Source: Xenococcaceae cyanobacterium MO_167.B27 | GTDB lineage: Bacteria; Cyanobacteriota; Cyanobacteriia; Cyanobacteriales; Xenococcaceae | NCBI GenBank assembly: GCA_030065935.1 | Contig: JASJCP010000052.1 | Span: 1-43,064, forward strand | DNA: 43,064 nt | Direction: 5' to 3' | Shown here: one piece after another, positions 35,172 to 43,064 of the stretch | Layout of the letters: every line of letters begins with the position of its first letter | How positions within the stretch are numbered: position 1 is the stretch's first letter | Notes under the pieces: model-generated | Seen by the model: the letters and a program-made list of their open reading frames with translations, nothing else | The model's database searches: none | Told to the model about the DNA's origin: nothing | Made by a program: the position numbers and the translations under genes

Positions 35172-36221
35172 TCAGATTTCAGGTTGAAACACACTGTTTC
35201 TTTCTACCGCTTCAAATAAAGCCTGAAAATTCCCTTCACCAAAACCTTGAGCATTGTTTATGCGTTCAATTATCTCTAAAAAGAAAGTAGGTTGCTCAAG
35301 AATCGGTTTAGTAAAAATCTGCTTTAATAGGGATTGTGGCTGATGTTGATACCAGTCTAATAGTATTCCTTGTTGGGCAATCTTCTGAAATTCCGAGTCT
35401 GAGATAGATATAGAGTCGCGCTTTAGTTTTTGTTGCAAGTTGGTATAGTAAGCAGAGGGTACTGATAAAAACTCTACTCCAAGACTTCTCATCTGAGAAA
35501 CGGTTTCTACAATATTATGGGAAGTCAAAGCTAAATGCTGAATGCCAGCACCATGATTAATCTCGATAAATTCTTGAATTTGGGAATTGGGAGTAGCAGG
35601 CTCATTAATATTAAACTGTATTTGTCCAGTGCGATCGATTAAAGCTTCACTGTATAAGCCCGATTTGGGAGTTTGAATCTTAAAAGTCTGCTGAATCTCA
35701 AAATCAAACAAGGCTTGATAGTAAGCAACAGCTTGATGTATTTTTCCCTTAGCCACATTCAGCACAATATGATCGATACCCATCAGAGCGAGTTTAGGCT
35801 GATTGTTTAATTCTCCAGCATCTATAGAAACTTGTGAGATATCAGTAGAATATTCAATTAGAGTATGTTCTAAAGAATCCCAACCAGCAATTCGAGCATA
35901 TTTAATCTTGTCTTGTATATGGAGGGGTTGTAAAATTTTCACTCCCAACTCAGCAGCACGATTCAGAATAGACTGTAAATCAGAGACGCAAAAAGTAACA
36001 TCTCCAATTCCCTCTGGATGAGAATCTAAATAGTGAGCTACTGGGCTACAACTATCAAGAGGTGAAGCAATTACAAAATATACTCCTCCATTAGCGACTG
36101 TCTGTGTATAGGTGTGGTTGTCTTGATACGTTTTAATGAGTTGAAACCCCAGATGATGAATCAACCAATTGCTTGTTTTAGCTGCATCCACAACATAAAA
36201 GCAGACGCGATCAATCTTCAT
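35172..36221 (-). CDS. hppD: 4-hydroxyphenylpyruvate dioxygenase
   Basis: About 349 aa from ATG 36221 (MKIDRVCFYVVDA); the open frame continues to 36269 but the extra 16 residues do not fit the family. It converts 4-hydroxyphenylpyruvate to homogentisate, the head-group donor for tocopherol. Two vicinal-oxygen-chelate halves are seen. The iron ligands are His in MGIDHIVLNV, His in GAGIQHLALTS, and Glu in FFLEIIERI near the C-terminus. The PSAYYTNL block and the C-terminal QGFGEGNFQALFEAVER are typical. It is the homologue of Synechocystis slr0090, which lies beside slr0089 as the equivalent gene does here. It is co-oriented with the methyltransferase gene upstream (36455-37309), with a 230-bp gap. 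Confidence 0.93.
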   Translation of the reverse strand: MKIDRVCFYVVDAAKTSNWLIHHLGFQLIKTYQDNHTYTQTVANGGVYFVIASPLDSCSPVAHYLDSHPEGIGDVTFCVSDLQSILNRAAELGVKILQPLHIQDKIKYARIAGWDSLEHTLIEYSTDISQVSIDAGELNNQPKLALMGIDHIVLNVAKGKIHQAVAYYQALFDFEIQQTFKIQTPKSGLYSEALIDRTGQIQFNINEPATPNSQIQEFIEINHGAGIQHLALTSHNIVETVSQMRSLGVEFLSVPSAYYTNLQQKLKRDSISISDSEFQKIAQQGILLDWYQHQPQSLLKQIFTKPILEQPTFFLEIIERINNAQGFGEGNFQALFEAVERNSVFQPEI

Positions 36222-36454
36222 AAAATTAATATTAAGTACTTGGACAAAATTAAATTTACTCGTTAACAACTAGGCAAAAGAGACTCATGCAATACTCAGA
36301 TCTTGTCTTGCACCTAATTTTTAATTGATCTGTGATGTTTGGGACTCATGCAATAGGCAATAGGGAATGGGCAACAGTAAAACTGTTTATCAAATTAATT
36401 CTGTCTAGATACTCAGAAATTGTATATTTATTTTTCCTACACCCTACAACCTAG

Positions 36455-37309
36455 TTATTTTGTCCCATAAATTAAGCCGTAGCGAATTAGCCCACGACTA
36501 TAGCCTTGACTCATTAAATTAAGAGATAAAGCAGATTCAATAGTTTGCCAACCTGCTTCAACCAATCCCGTAACAGCTTCTAGATCAAATGCAGAATCAA
36601 TTACCACATCCCAAAAAGGAGCTACCGCCATTGACCAATCATCCGCCTTAATTTTTTTTAAACCACAAGATTGCGCGATCGCCTTATACTCAGATAAAGA
36701 GATAACATAAGGCAAACAATAGACACGATAAATTTCTTTGAGGTGTTTGACTTCGTCAGGGGTTAACTCTCCTATTACTGAAGTCTCCCGATGACACCAA
36801 GTTGCTAAAATTAGCCTTCCTCCTGGTTGTAAAACTCGGTAACATTCTTGTAAAAACTTTGTCTTATCTGGCATATGTTCGCCACTTTCCAAAGACCAAA
36901 CCAAATCAAAAGAATTATCAGCAAAAGGCATTTCTAAAGCATTAGCTACCTGAAATTCTACTTGGTCTTGTAATTCTTTGTCTCTGGCTCTTTCTTTGGC
37001 TCTAGATGCTTGTACAGCAGACAGAGTAATACCTTTAGCATTTGCACCAAACTTCTTGGCTAAATAAAGAGTACTTCCACCAATACCACAACCCACATCA
37101 ATAATATTCTGAGGTGGGTTGTCTTGGTTTACTCCTGCCCAAAAGAGCAATTCTTCTATAAGATCGATCTGTGCTTGACGACGCTCTATCTGATAGTTAC
37201 CGACCCGACCATAATAACCGTGGTGCATATGTTCGCCCCAGATTTTCTCCCAGAGTCCACTAGAAGCATCATAAAATTTACTAATCTGCTGATAGAGTTC
37301 GTTACCCAT
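36455..37309 (-). CDS. Gamma-tocopherol methyltransferase
   Basis: 284 aa. The N-terminus (ISKFYDASSGLWEKIWGEHMHHGYYG) and QAQIDLIEELLFWAG are nearly those of Synechocystis slr0089. SAM motif I is IIDVGCGIGGSTLYLAKKFG (about residues 68-87), then SLESGEHMPDKTKFLQECYR and LQPGGRLILATWCHRE, then VYCLPYVISLSEY. It methylates gamma-tocopherol to alpha-tocopherol, the last step. There is no transit or signal peptide. Together with HPPD, hpt and the cyclase, four of the five tocopherol steps are in this window; the MPBQ/MSBQ methyltransferase is not seen. It is transcribed toward HPPD. An MPBQ-type role is less likely given the close slr0089 match. Confidence 0.92.
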   Translation of the reverse strand: MGNELYQQISKFYDASSGLWEKIWGEHMHHGYYGRVGNYQIERRQAQIDLIEELLFWAGVNQDNPPQNIIDVGCGIGGSTLYLAKKFGANAKGITLSAVQASRAKERARDKELQDQVEFQVANALEMPFADNSFDLVWSLESGEHMPDKTKFLQECYRVLQPGGRLILATWCHRETSVIGELTPDEVKHLKEIYRVYCLPYVISLSEYKAIAQSCGLKKIKADDWSMAVAPFWDVVIDSAFDLEAVTGLVEAGWQTIESALSLNLMSQGYSRGLIRYGLIYGTK

Positions 37310-37451
37310 TAATTTTGATTTGAAATCCTATAATTCCATTTTTTCAATAATTTCACTGATTTCTAGCAGAATTTAACATAAAAAACAGAAGTAGGAGATT
37401 CCCAATGATAGTTGAGATAGGGAATAGGGAGACCAACGCTCGTCGCTTCGC

Positions 37452-37512
37452 GATTGGGGATTGGGGATTGGGAATAGGGGAATAGGGGAATAGGGGAGTT
37501 AGGGGGTTGGGG
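37452..37512. repeat. Heptamer-type short tandem repeats
   Basis: ATTGGGG and AATAGGGG units repeat imperfectly for about 60 bp, ending in TTAGGGGGTTGGGG. This is the classic short tandem repeat type of cyanobacterial intergenic regions, in the 215-bp gap between msrA and the methyltransferase gene. Downstream, TAATACTTATTACTTATTAC is a further short repeat. Confidence 0.85.
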
Positions 37513-37524
37513 AAGTAATACTTA

Positions 37525-38004
37525 TTACTTATTACTTTTTTCTGAGTCCTTCATCCTTTTTTTTGCCAAATACTGCTGGTCTGACTCTTTTGCAAGATAA
37601 TATTCTGAAGCTGGTTCAATTTGAGTCACAATCTCTTGAGAAAACTTACCTGATTGTTGCAGCTTTTGTTTAGAAGCTCTAGCAGTCATCTCTTGTTGGC
37701 GACTGTGATAAAAAATTACTGAGCGATATTGTTCTCCTCGGTCTGCTCCTTGACGGTTTAATTGAGTAGGGTCGTGTATTAACCAAAAAATATCTAATAA
37801 TTCTGAGTAGCTTACAACATTAGGATTGTACTGTAACTGGGCTACTTCTGCGTGACCAGTGATTCTTGAGAGTACATCTAAATAACTGGGATTGGGAAAG
37901 TGTCCCCCCATATACCCAACAGAGGTGGATTCAACTCCCTTGACACCGCGAAAAGCATCTTCTACTTTCCAGAAACATCCTGCTCCAAATGTTGCTGTTT
38001 TCAT
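37525..38004 (-). CDS. msrA: Peptide methionine sulfoxide reductase A
   Basis: 159 aa. The catalytic Cys is in the family motif FGAGCFWKVEDAF at residues 6-18. YMGG, GHAEVAQLQYNP and FWLIHDPTQLNRQGADRGEQYRS follow, all standard for MsrA. It reduces the S-form of methionine sulfoxide in proteins and protects against photo-oxidative damage; cytosolic. The C-terminus (YYLAKESDQQYLAKKRMKDSEKSNK) differs from the common EYHQ.YL.K ending, with Asp in place of the His, and may lack the usual resolving Cys, so recycling could rely directly on thioredoxin or on a one-Cys mechanism. It is divergent from the small membrane protein gene at 38077. Confidence 0.94.
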   Translation of the reverse strand: MKTATFGAGCFWKVEDAFRGVKGVESTSVGYMGGHFPNPSYLDVLSRITGHAEVAQLQYNPNVVSYSELLDIFWLIHDPTQLNRQGADRGEQYRSVIFYHSRQQEMTARASKQKLQQSGKFSQEIVTQIEPASEYYLAKESDQQYLAKKRMKDSEKSNK

Positions 38005-38076
38005 GTTCGATTTAATTTTTAACTATACAATGAGATTTTAATCTTCAATATACTCAGAGATAGCGAGGAAATTGAG

Positions 38077-38292
38077 ATGAACTCAGATGACAAGTTTGCT
38101 TTATTGGTGATTGGTACACCCATGATCGGTCTAATTTATTGTGGAATTGGCATAGCTTTAATGGTGTCCAATGAGACAATCAGGGAACACCCTTTAATTT
38201 CAGGAGCAATATTTATTCTAGTTCCTTTTGTTATAGCTGCATCAATTTGGATTAGAGCTTCGGCTAAAGCTTACAATCATACCAACAAATAA
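38077..38292 (+). CDS. Small membrane protein, two helices
   Basis: 71 aa with two predicted membrane segments, LLVIGTPMIGLIYCGIGIALMV (about 9-30) and ISGAIFILVPFVIAASIWI (about 41-59), and a short basic C-terminus. The upstream region has GAGGAAAT. I do not recognise a family. Divergent orientation from msrA (72-bp gap) implies its own promoter in that gap. Confidence 0.65.
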   Translation: MNSDDKFALLVIGTPMIGLIYCGIGIALMVSNETIREHPLISGAIFILVPFVIAASIWIRASAKAYNHTNK

Positions 38293-38467
38293 AATAGATT
38301 TAGATGGATTTGGGCTGAGTTTTCCCAATAGTATTGAGAGGGGTAAGGTTATTGTTTAGTATATCAACCCAGATTTTAGCGATCGCATCCTTGGAATCAG
38401 TAAGTAAGTCAAGCGAATTAAACTTCAAATGAACTAGAAACATAATTTTTTCTTTTCCCCACACCGC

Positions 38468-38538
38468 CGGGAGGAGACTTAATATATCTAGATATTGAAC
38501 CCAAAACAGATCGGCTTTGTTGTGAAGTCTCCTTCCCG
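38468..38538. repeat. Long inverted repeat, possible miniature element or RNA hairpin
   Basis: CGGGAGGAGACTT (38468) pairs with AAGTCTCCTTCCCG (38525) with one bulged base; ATATCTAGATAT lies inside as a smaller palindrome. It is in the otherwise gene-free 38293-38639 stretch, where I see nothing else beyond one HIP1-like site. Confidence 0.6.
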
Positions 38539-38639
38539 CCCTACCTTCACCATTTAATGTTTAATGAGCGTGGAACTACTTAACACCTGTTTGTTAGAGA
38601 CTAGAAATCAGATTAGCAAAATCCTAATATACTCAAGCT

Positions 38640-38883
38640 ATGAACTTACTAAAAGGTCCTCAAAGCTCCTCATTGATACAGTTGATTAACTGGATTTTTC
38701 TACCTATTGATTTTTTAGAAGAATGCGCCAAAAAATAGGTCGAAACTTTCAAGTTGAAGTTGTTTGGCATACCATCTTTCATAGTAGTAAGTAATCCTCA
38801 AGCAATTCAAGAAATTTTAAGCGTCGATGCTCAAAAATTTGCTCTAGGATACACTAACAATAATGTATTGCTTTATCTAGTAC
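38640..38883 (+). pseudogene. Cytochrome P450 (CYP110-like) N-terminal fragment
   Basis: From ATG 38640: LKGPQSSSLIQLINWIFLPI, DFLEECAKK, then an in-frame TAG at 38736, then VETFKLKLFGIPSFIVVSNP and QAIQEILSVDAQKFALGYTN. This is the N-terminus of a CYP110-type P450 (pattern GP..P...Q...WI..P..FLE.C, later VSNP.AIQEI). The gene ends after about 80 codons, with no I-helix or heme-binding region. It is dead, and distinct in subfamily from the intact CYP120-like gene at 8661. Confidence 0.78.
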
Positions 38884-38990
38884 ATATAATCTTCTTAATT
38901 TCAAGATGTGATCGCCATGATTAGGGAGCAAGGTTTATGCTTGAAGTAGTAACGTAATACGATAATGTACGAATAATTTTGTAATGGTAC

Positions 38991-39698
38991 TTATTGTTGC
39001 TTTCTAGTCTTTCTAGCATTAGCAGCAGTACCAAGAGTAAATAAACCTAGACCCAATATTGTTCCAGGTTCGGGGACATCAGTAGGATCGGAAGGGTCAG
39101 AAGAAATTGGGGATATACCTGCTAATTTTGCACTCCCTTCACCACTACCAATATTACTGCCAACACTCTGCAATCTTGCCCCAAACTTTTGACTTGTGAA
39201 CTCCTCAACAGTCAAGCCATTAGCAGAAAGGTCGAATACAACAGTTTGGAAATAATCAGCATCACCTTTATCGCTAGCACCTTTTACTCCAATTTCAACA
39301 CCAAGATCAAAAACTCCTGGATTAGCTGGACCCCCACCATTAAACTCAAAATCTTCAATTAAACTGAAATTATCTGGGAGACCACTGATAGTACCAGCGT
39401 CGGGAGTAACATCAATAAGTGTTGCTATAAAATTTGTTGAATCAAAAGTATCTGCTACATCAAAGTACAAGCCAACAGTATCGCCAAAATTCCCAGTATT
39501 GGTATTGATAACAGATGAAGTGAACCTTACTGTATTTGGCGCAATATCTTCGAGTGTAAACTCAACTTCTGTATTAGACCCTGTGAATTCAGTGATACTA
39601 AAGTTCAGAGTATTTGCTTGAGCAGGAGAAACAAGGTAAGCAGAAATGCTTGTAGTTAATAGAGAAATTCCAATTAGATTGAAGTAATTATTGTTCAT
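38991..39698 (-). CDS. PEP-CTERM sorting-domain protein
   Basis: 235 aa. An N-terminal signal peptide (LIGISLLTTSISAYLVSPAQA, cleavage likely after AQA) is followed by a beta-rich, acidic body with no known catalytic motif. The C-terminus VPEPGTILGLGLFTLGTAANARKTRKQQ is a PEP-CTERM signal: Pro-Glu-Pro, a hydrophobic stretch, then a basic cluster. Exosortase recognises it and the protein is exported and cleaved, usually for the cell surface or extracellular matrix. No exosortase gene is in the window. The mature part (EFTGSNTEVEFTLEDIA onward) resembles other cyanobacterial exported PEP-CTERM proteins of unknown function. Confidence 0.9.
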   Translation of the reverse strand: MNNNYFNLIGISLLTTSISAYLVSPAQANTLNFSITEFTGSNTEVEFTLEDIAPNTVRFTSSVINTNTGNFGDTVGLYFDVADTFDSTNFIATLIDVTPDAGTISGLPDNFSLIEDFEFNGGGPANPGVFDLGVEIGVKGASDKGDADYFQTVVFDLSANGLTVEEFTSQKFGARLQSVGSNIGSGEGSAKLAGISPISSDPSDPTDVPEPGTILGLGLFTLGTAANARKTRKQQ

Positions 39699-40217
39699 AT
39701 TTTATTTATTTGACTTTCGTGGTAAAGATATTTCAGCTAGTGTTTATACTGAATTTTTCTGTCTTACCTTATGCTACTTCTATTTACTAGAAAATCCCTA
39801 TCTTTACAATAAGTTTATGAATATTGTTGATTTATTTACGGTTATTTTAAATAAATACACTGAGAATAGTTTACAAAAATAAAGATACTGAGAAAAAATT
39901 TTTTTTGATAAAGTTTAAATAAAGTTGAAAGCTTAAATGTAAAGTAATACCATGTCTCAAAAGTAATTGAAGAAATAGAGCAGTTCTCGTCATGTTTGAG
40001 AATTAGTATATGCTTATTTAGCACTTCTTCTAATTGATGTAAATTCACATTTACTGAGAAATGCAATCTATATGGATCAAAAAGACTTTTGCAAGAGGTC
40101 TATTGATTCGGTGTTGATTGCTCTAAATTAGAATCTCATGTGTATTTCTTATTGGTGCAACAACGCCAAAAGCAACTATAATAGCGCTTGCTGAATAAAT
40201 CTCAAACCCTTGTGTAA
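39699..40217. other. AT-rich intergenic region with an IS-end-like motif
   Basis: About 520 bp between the PEP-CTERM gene start and the 3' end of the CBS-EAL gene. Short open frames on both strands lack ribosome sites and protein-like composition. AAAGACTTTTGCAAGAGGTCTATTG at 40080-40104 resembles IS termini and the motif at 29884. I see nothing else. Confidence 0.5.
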
Positions 40218-41414
40218 TTAGATTTTAGCAAAATTACCAAATAGCACCTCCTGATTCTGATGTTCAGTAACTTGAGTCAGAAGACTGGTCATTGCTTGGG
40301 AATTTAGGGGAGGAGAAAACCCGTAGCCTTGCGCTCCAGAGCAGCCCAAGGCTTTGAGGAAATTGAGTTGTTCTAACGTTTCTACCCCCTCAGCGATCGC
40401 TTTTATCCCTAATTCACGAGCCATGACAATAATAGTGCGGACAATTGCCGATTGTGAATTGTTGAGATTCAAATTATGAATAAAAGAACGGTCAATTTTC
40501 AAAACATCAATGGGAAAGCGGTGAAGATAACTTAACGATGAATAGCCTGTCCCAAAGTCATCAAGGCATATTTGAATCTTTTTATTTATTAGTTGAGTCA
40601 ACGTCTCTAATACAGATTCGGAATTTTGAATCATAACGCTTTCAGTAATTTCCAGCTTCAAAGACTGCGATTCTAAGCCTGTTTCAGCCAGAATTGTGTC
40701 AATTTTTTGGGTTAAATTTGATTGAAAAAAGTGCTTACCCGAAAGATTGACGTTTAGGGTTAAATGGGCAAAAGCAGGAAACTGATTTTTCCACTCACAA
40801 AACTGGCTAGAAGCATTCTTCAGTACCCACTGATCCAGAGCAATGATTATTCCAGTTTCTTCTGCTATGGAGATAAAATCTGCTGGAGTAACTAGACCCA
40901 ACGTGGGATGTTGCCAGCGAACTAGAGCCTCCATCCTACGCCATCTCATTAGATTAATTGGTTGTAGGTTCTCTCGGAGACTTGTTTCCGAAATCAAGCC
41001 CAATAACCTATTGTGTTTGTCCACCACTGGCAGATGACGAATAGAATGTGCCCCTAGCAACTTTAGAGCCGTTAAGACATCTTCTAAGCCAGTGGGAATT
41101 AGAGTAATTAATTCTCGGCTCATTACCTCATTGATAGGTGTACAGTCAAAATCTAATTCCGCAGCAATTATCTTAACTAAGTCTCGCTCGGTAAAGATTC
41201 CCTGAACTTGAAAATCGATAATGACAATGGCACAACTATTAGTTAGGGTAGGAGTAGAACTTGTCTCTGAATTATTTTCATTATTTGAGATTGGACAACT
41301 GTTCCCCCATTCCTGCATCAGTTTGATAACTTCTAATACAGAAGTTTCAGGAGCTACGGTCAAGGGGTGACGGTCTATTATCTGCTCTAAAGAAAAAAAG
41401 TTCTCTTGCGACAC
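40218..41414 (-). CDS. CBS-pair protein fused to an N-truncated EAL domain
   Basis: 398 aa. Residues about 8-155 are two CBS domains (DRHPLTVAPETSVLEVIKLM, IFTERDLVKIIA; MSRELITLIPTGLEDVLTAL, LPVVDKHNRLLGLIS), which often bind adenine nucleotides. After LRENLQPINLMRWRRM the sequence joins an EAL domain directly at its EALVRWQHP motif. The first strand of the domain, with the conserved Gln-Pro-Ile (compare YYQPIASL in the gene at 12115), is absent. The rest is intact: [31 protein letters not shown] and IAEGVET. It may be an internally deleted CBS-PAS-GGDEF-EAL protein. Whether c-di-GMP is still hydrolysed or only bound is unclear. Confidence 0.88.
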   Translation of the reverse strand: MSQENFFSLEQIIDRHPLTVAPETSVLEVIKLMQEWGNSCPISNNENNSETSSTPTLTNSCAIVIIDFQVQGIFTERDLVKIIAAELDFDCTPINEVMSRELITLIPTGLEDVLTALKLLGAHSIRHLPVVDKHNRLLGLISETSLRENLQPINLMRWRRMEALVRWQHPTLGLVTPADFISIAEETGIIIALDQWVLKNASSQFCEWKNQFPAFAHLTLNVNLSGKHFFQSNLTQKIDTILAETGLESQSLKLEITESVMIQNSESVLETLTQLINKKIQICLDDFGTGYSSLSYLHRFPIDVLKIDRSFIHNLNLNNSQSAIVRTIIVMARELGIKAIAEGVETLEQLNFLKALGCSGAQGYGFSPPLNSQAMTSLLTQVTEHQNQEVLFGNFAKI

Positions 41415-41645
41415 GGTGGCATTTGATTGAGTTTAATACTATCTATATTGCCCGAATTTTACTGAAAAAATCACTTTAAATATTAAAGTTAAGCTGTAAC
41501 CTACACAAAAGTTTCTTATAATAGTTGAACTAAGTTCTACTTATTTGGTAGATAACAAGCTACAATCCCCTATTCATAATCACTCTACCCACAACTCAAC
41601 ACATCAATTTTTCTTGGTGCAAGATCTGAGTTTAAAGAACCGAGC

Positions 41646-41672
41646 GGGAATTCCCACCCCATTCATGGGGTG
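41646..41672. repeat. Left-end hairpins before tnpB
   Basis: GGGAATTCCC followed by CACCCC-ATTCAT-GGGGTG, two adjacent palindromes 65 bp before the preferred tnpB start. They are typical of the subterminal hairpins of IS200/IS605 left ends. The preceding 230 bp after the CBS-EAL start are AT-rich, with no gene seen. Confidence 0.6.
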
Positions 41673-41736
41673 TTGATGTTCGCTGTGGACAAGATTTATG
41701 TTACAAAATAAGGATTTTGATGGTAACATAAATTTC

Positions 41737-43062
41737 ATGGCTCTAACCCTAAACTATACATATCGCCTATATCCAGACCATTCTCAAGTCGAACTACTCA
41801 ACGAGTGGTTGGAAACTTGTCGTATTAGTTATAACTATGCGCTCCGTGAATTAAAGGATTGGATCGCTTCTCGCAAGTGTCCTATCGATAGGTGTAGTTT
41901 GGAGTCTGAATATATAATGTCAGCAGATTATCCTTTCCCTGGATATCACCAACAGCAAAATAATTTACCAGCAGCCAAGAAAAAATTTCCTCTCTTGGCA
42001 GCAGTACCTTCACAAGTTTTACAAACTAATATTAGAAGATTGCATGATGCAATAGATTTCTTTCTCTTAAGAGGTTACGGATTCCCTAGATTCAAGAAAT
42101 ATGGGCAAATGAAGTCGCTTCTTTTCCCGCAGTTTCGTTCTAACCCCTTAAGTGACTGGCAAATAAAACTTCCAAAGTTAGGTAGGGTGCAAATTAACTT
42201 GCATCGCCCAATTCCAGAAGGTTTTGCTATTAAGCAAGTTCGTGTTATCAAAAAGGCTAAAGGATGGTTTGCAATTATTAGCATTCAATCAGACATTGAA
42301 ATCCCTCATCCAATACCTCACGGTCACTGTATCGGGGTTGATGTAGGTTTGTTATCTTATTGTGCAACTTCAGATAGCTTTGTCGAACCTGGACGCAAGT
42401 TTTTCAAGACCCTGCACCGTCGGCTGGAAGTGCTACAACGCAGATTATCTAAAAAACAGAAACGCTCCCTAAATTACGAGAAAGCTAGGAAAAAAGTAGA
42501 AGCACTACATAATCACATTGCCTTCAAGAGAAAAGATTACCAGTTCAAGCTAGCTCATAAACTCTGTGAGATGGCAGATACTATCTTTTTAGAAGATATA
42601 GACTTCCGTATCATGGCTAAAGGATTTTTGGGTAAACATACTATTGATGCTGGATTCGGTCAATTTCGCTCTATCCTCAAATATGTAGGATGGAGAAGCG
42701 GAAAATTTGTAGCTGAGGTTGATCACCGTGGTAGTAGTCAAATTTGCCCCAACTGCCGTGCTGAAGTTAGGAAAGAACTTTCGGATAGATATCATATTTG
42801 CTCATTATGTGGCTATGGAGTTGATATCCAAATCAATCGAGACATAGCATCCGCTCAAGAACTGTGTAATCGAGGTTTAGAAACGTATCGGGGGACTCCC
42901 GAAAAGCAAGAAATTGGCTCTCAAGTCGTACTGTCGGGGAACTTGGTTCTAGATAAGTGGCGCAGCGGTGCGACCCCGCTCGGGTTTCCCGAGCATGGGA
43001 ACGCGCACCAAGAGAGGGGAGCAAGTTCTAATCGTGAGGTTAGAAGCCCGTCTCCCTTTTAG
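41737..43062 (+). CDS. tnpB: TnpB, RNA-guided transposon nuclease (IS200/IS605 type)
   Basis: 441 aa from ATG 41737 (MALTLNYTYRLYPD), the usual TnpB/OrfB start; the open frame extends to 41698 but that part does not match. The N-terminal helical part has WLETCRISYNYALRELKDW. The RuvC residues are Asp in CIGVDVGLLSYC, Glu in TIFLEDIDFR and Asp in IQINRDIASAQE. The zinc finger is CPNC ... CSLC. All catalytic residues are intact, so nuclease activity is plausible. After residue about 390 the frame runs through what is probably the omega RNA scaffold and the right end. No TnpA (Y1 transposase) gene is in the window, so transposition would need one in trans. The right end of the element lies at or past the window edge. 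Confidence 0.92.
   Translation: MALTLNYTYRLYPDHSQVELLNEWLETCRISYNYALRELKDWIASRKCPIDRCSLESEYIMSADYPFPGYHQQQNNLPAAKKKFPLLAAVPSQVLQTNIRRLHDAIDFFLLRGYGFPRFKKYGQMKSLLFPQFRSNPLSDWQIKLPKLGRVQINLHRPIPEGFAIKQVRVIKKAKGWFAIISIQSDIEIPHPIPHGHCIGVDVGLLSYCATSDSFVEPGRKFFKTLHRRLEVLQRRLSKKQKRSLNYEKARKKVEALHNHIAFKRKDYQFKLAHKLCEMADTIFLEDIDFRIMAKGFLGKHTIDAGFGQFRSILKYVGWRSGKFVAEVDHRGSSQICPNCRAEVRKELSDRYHICSLCGYGVDIQINRDIASAQELCNRGLETYRGTPEKQEIGSQVVLSGNLVLDKWRSGATPLGFPEHGNAHQERGASSNREVRSPSPF
42967..43045 (+). ncRNA. Candidate omega RNA scaffold overlapping the tnpB 3' end
   Basis: GGTGCG (42967) pairs with CGCACC (43004) around an inner hairpin CTCGGG-TTT-CCCGAG (42979-42993). Downstream, TTCTAATC-GTGA-GGTTAGAA (43026-43045) makes an 8-bp stem, with one G-U, capped by a GNRA tetraloop. 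Known TnpB guide RNAs are made from this part of the element, overlapping the end of tnpB, with the guide taken from flanking DNA just past the right end, here beyond the window. The structure is read from sequence; the RNA role is inferred. Confidence 0.55.
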
Positions 43063-43064
43063 GG

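Noticed and set aside
39691-40066. Short open frames on both strands in the gap after the PEP-CTERM gene (39691-39882 + and 39842-40066 -)
   Set aside because: They overlap each other, lack ribosome sites, and have Phe/Tyr/Leu-rich composition typical of AT-rich non-coding DNA.

Overview
The window is cyanobacterial. HIP1 sites (GCGATCGC) recur throughout, the DNA is AT-rich, and the gene set includes tocopherol biosynthesis, a CYP120-type P450, a PEP-CTERM protein, and NHLM/Nif11 peptide export. The density of insertion-sequence (IS) debris, short dispersed repeats and Nif11 RiPP genes suggests a Pleurocapsales-like organism. That placement is an inference, not a demonstration.

Layout. 1-2870 is a graveyard of mobile DNA: a broken DUF3854 replication-type gene cut by the 5' end of a group II intron, then ISKra4- and IS701-type transposase remnants around a decayed plasmid-type gene. 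2876-4489 (-) is an orphan dndC (DNA phosphorothioation) whose partner genes are not visible. 4707-14334 is mostly chromosomal-looking: nadA, a NupC-type nucleoside transporter, an NCS2 uracil/xanthine permease, a CYP120-like P450 (-), a Tat-exported PhoX-type protein, an SH3-domain protein and a PAS-PAS-GGDEF-EAL c-di-GMP enzyme.

14636-26472 is the most interesting block, a RiPP locus. It has a repeat-rich control region, an HTH-like protein, a cyclic-nucleotide-binding-type gene broken by a stop, three tandem Nif11-leader precursors whose cores all carry X-Tyr-Gly, a radical SAM/SPASM maturase, a 73-aa unknown protein, a fourth Nif11 precursor with Tyr-Asp-Cys in place of Tyr-Gly, and a complete NHLM export set (C39 peptidase/ABC, second ABC with an N-terminal regulatory domain, HlyD adaptor). 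The X-Tyr-Gly cores and Nif11 radical SAM enzyme match what is known of splicease (PlpX-type) systems, which excise tyramine to leave alpha-keto-beta-amino acids. I propose a spliceotide-type cluster, with leader removal after Gly-Gly and export by the ABC/HlyD genes.

26686-37309 holds tocopherol (vitamin E) synthesis: homogentisate phytyltransferase and tocopherol cyclase, then HPPD and gamma-tocopherol methyltransferase, with an O-methyltransferase in front. Between the two halves sit a 1249-aa CHAT-protease/FG-GAP/62-aa-repeat/RTX fusion and a decayed IS with 24-bp inverted repeats and a 5-bp target duplication. 37525-43064 carries msrA, a small membrane protein, a P450 fragment, a PEP-CTERM protein, a CBS-EAL protein apparently missing the first strand of EAL, and a full-length tnpB whose 3' end folds like an omega RNA.
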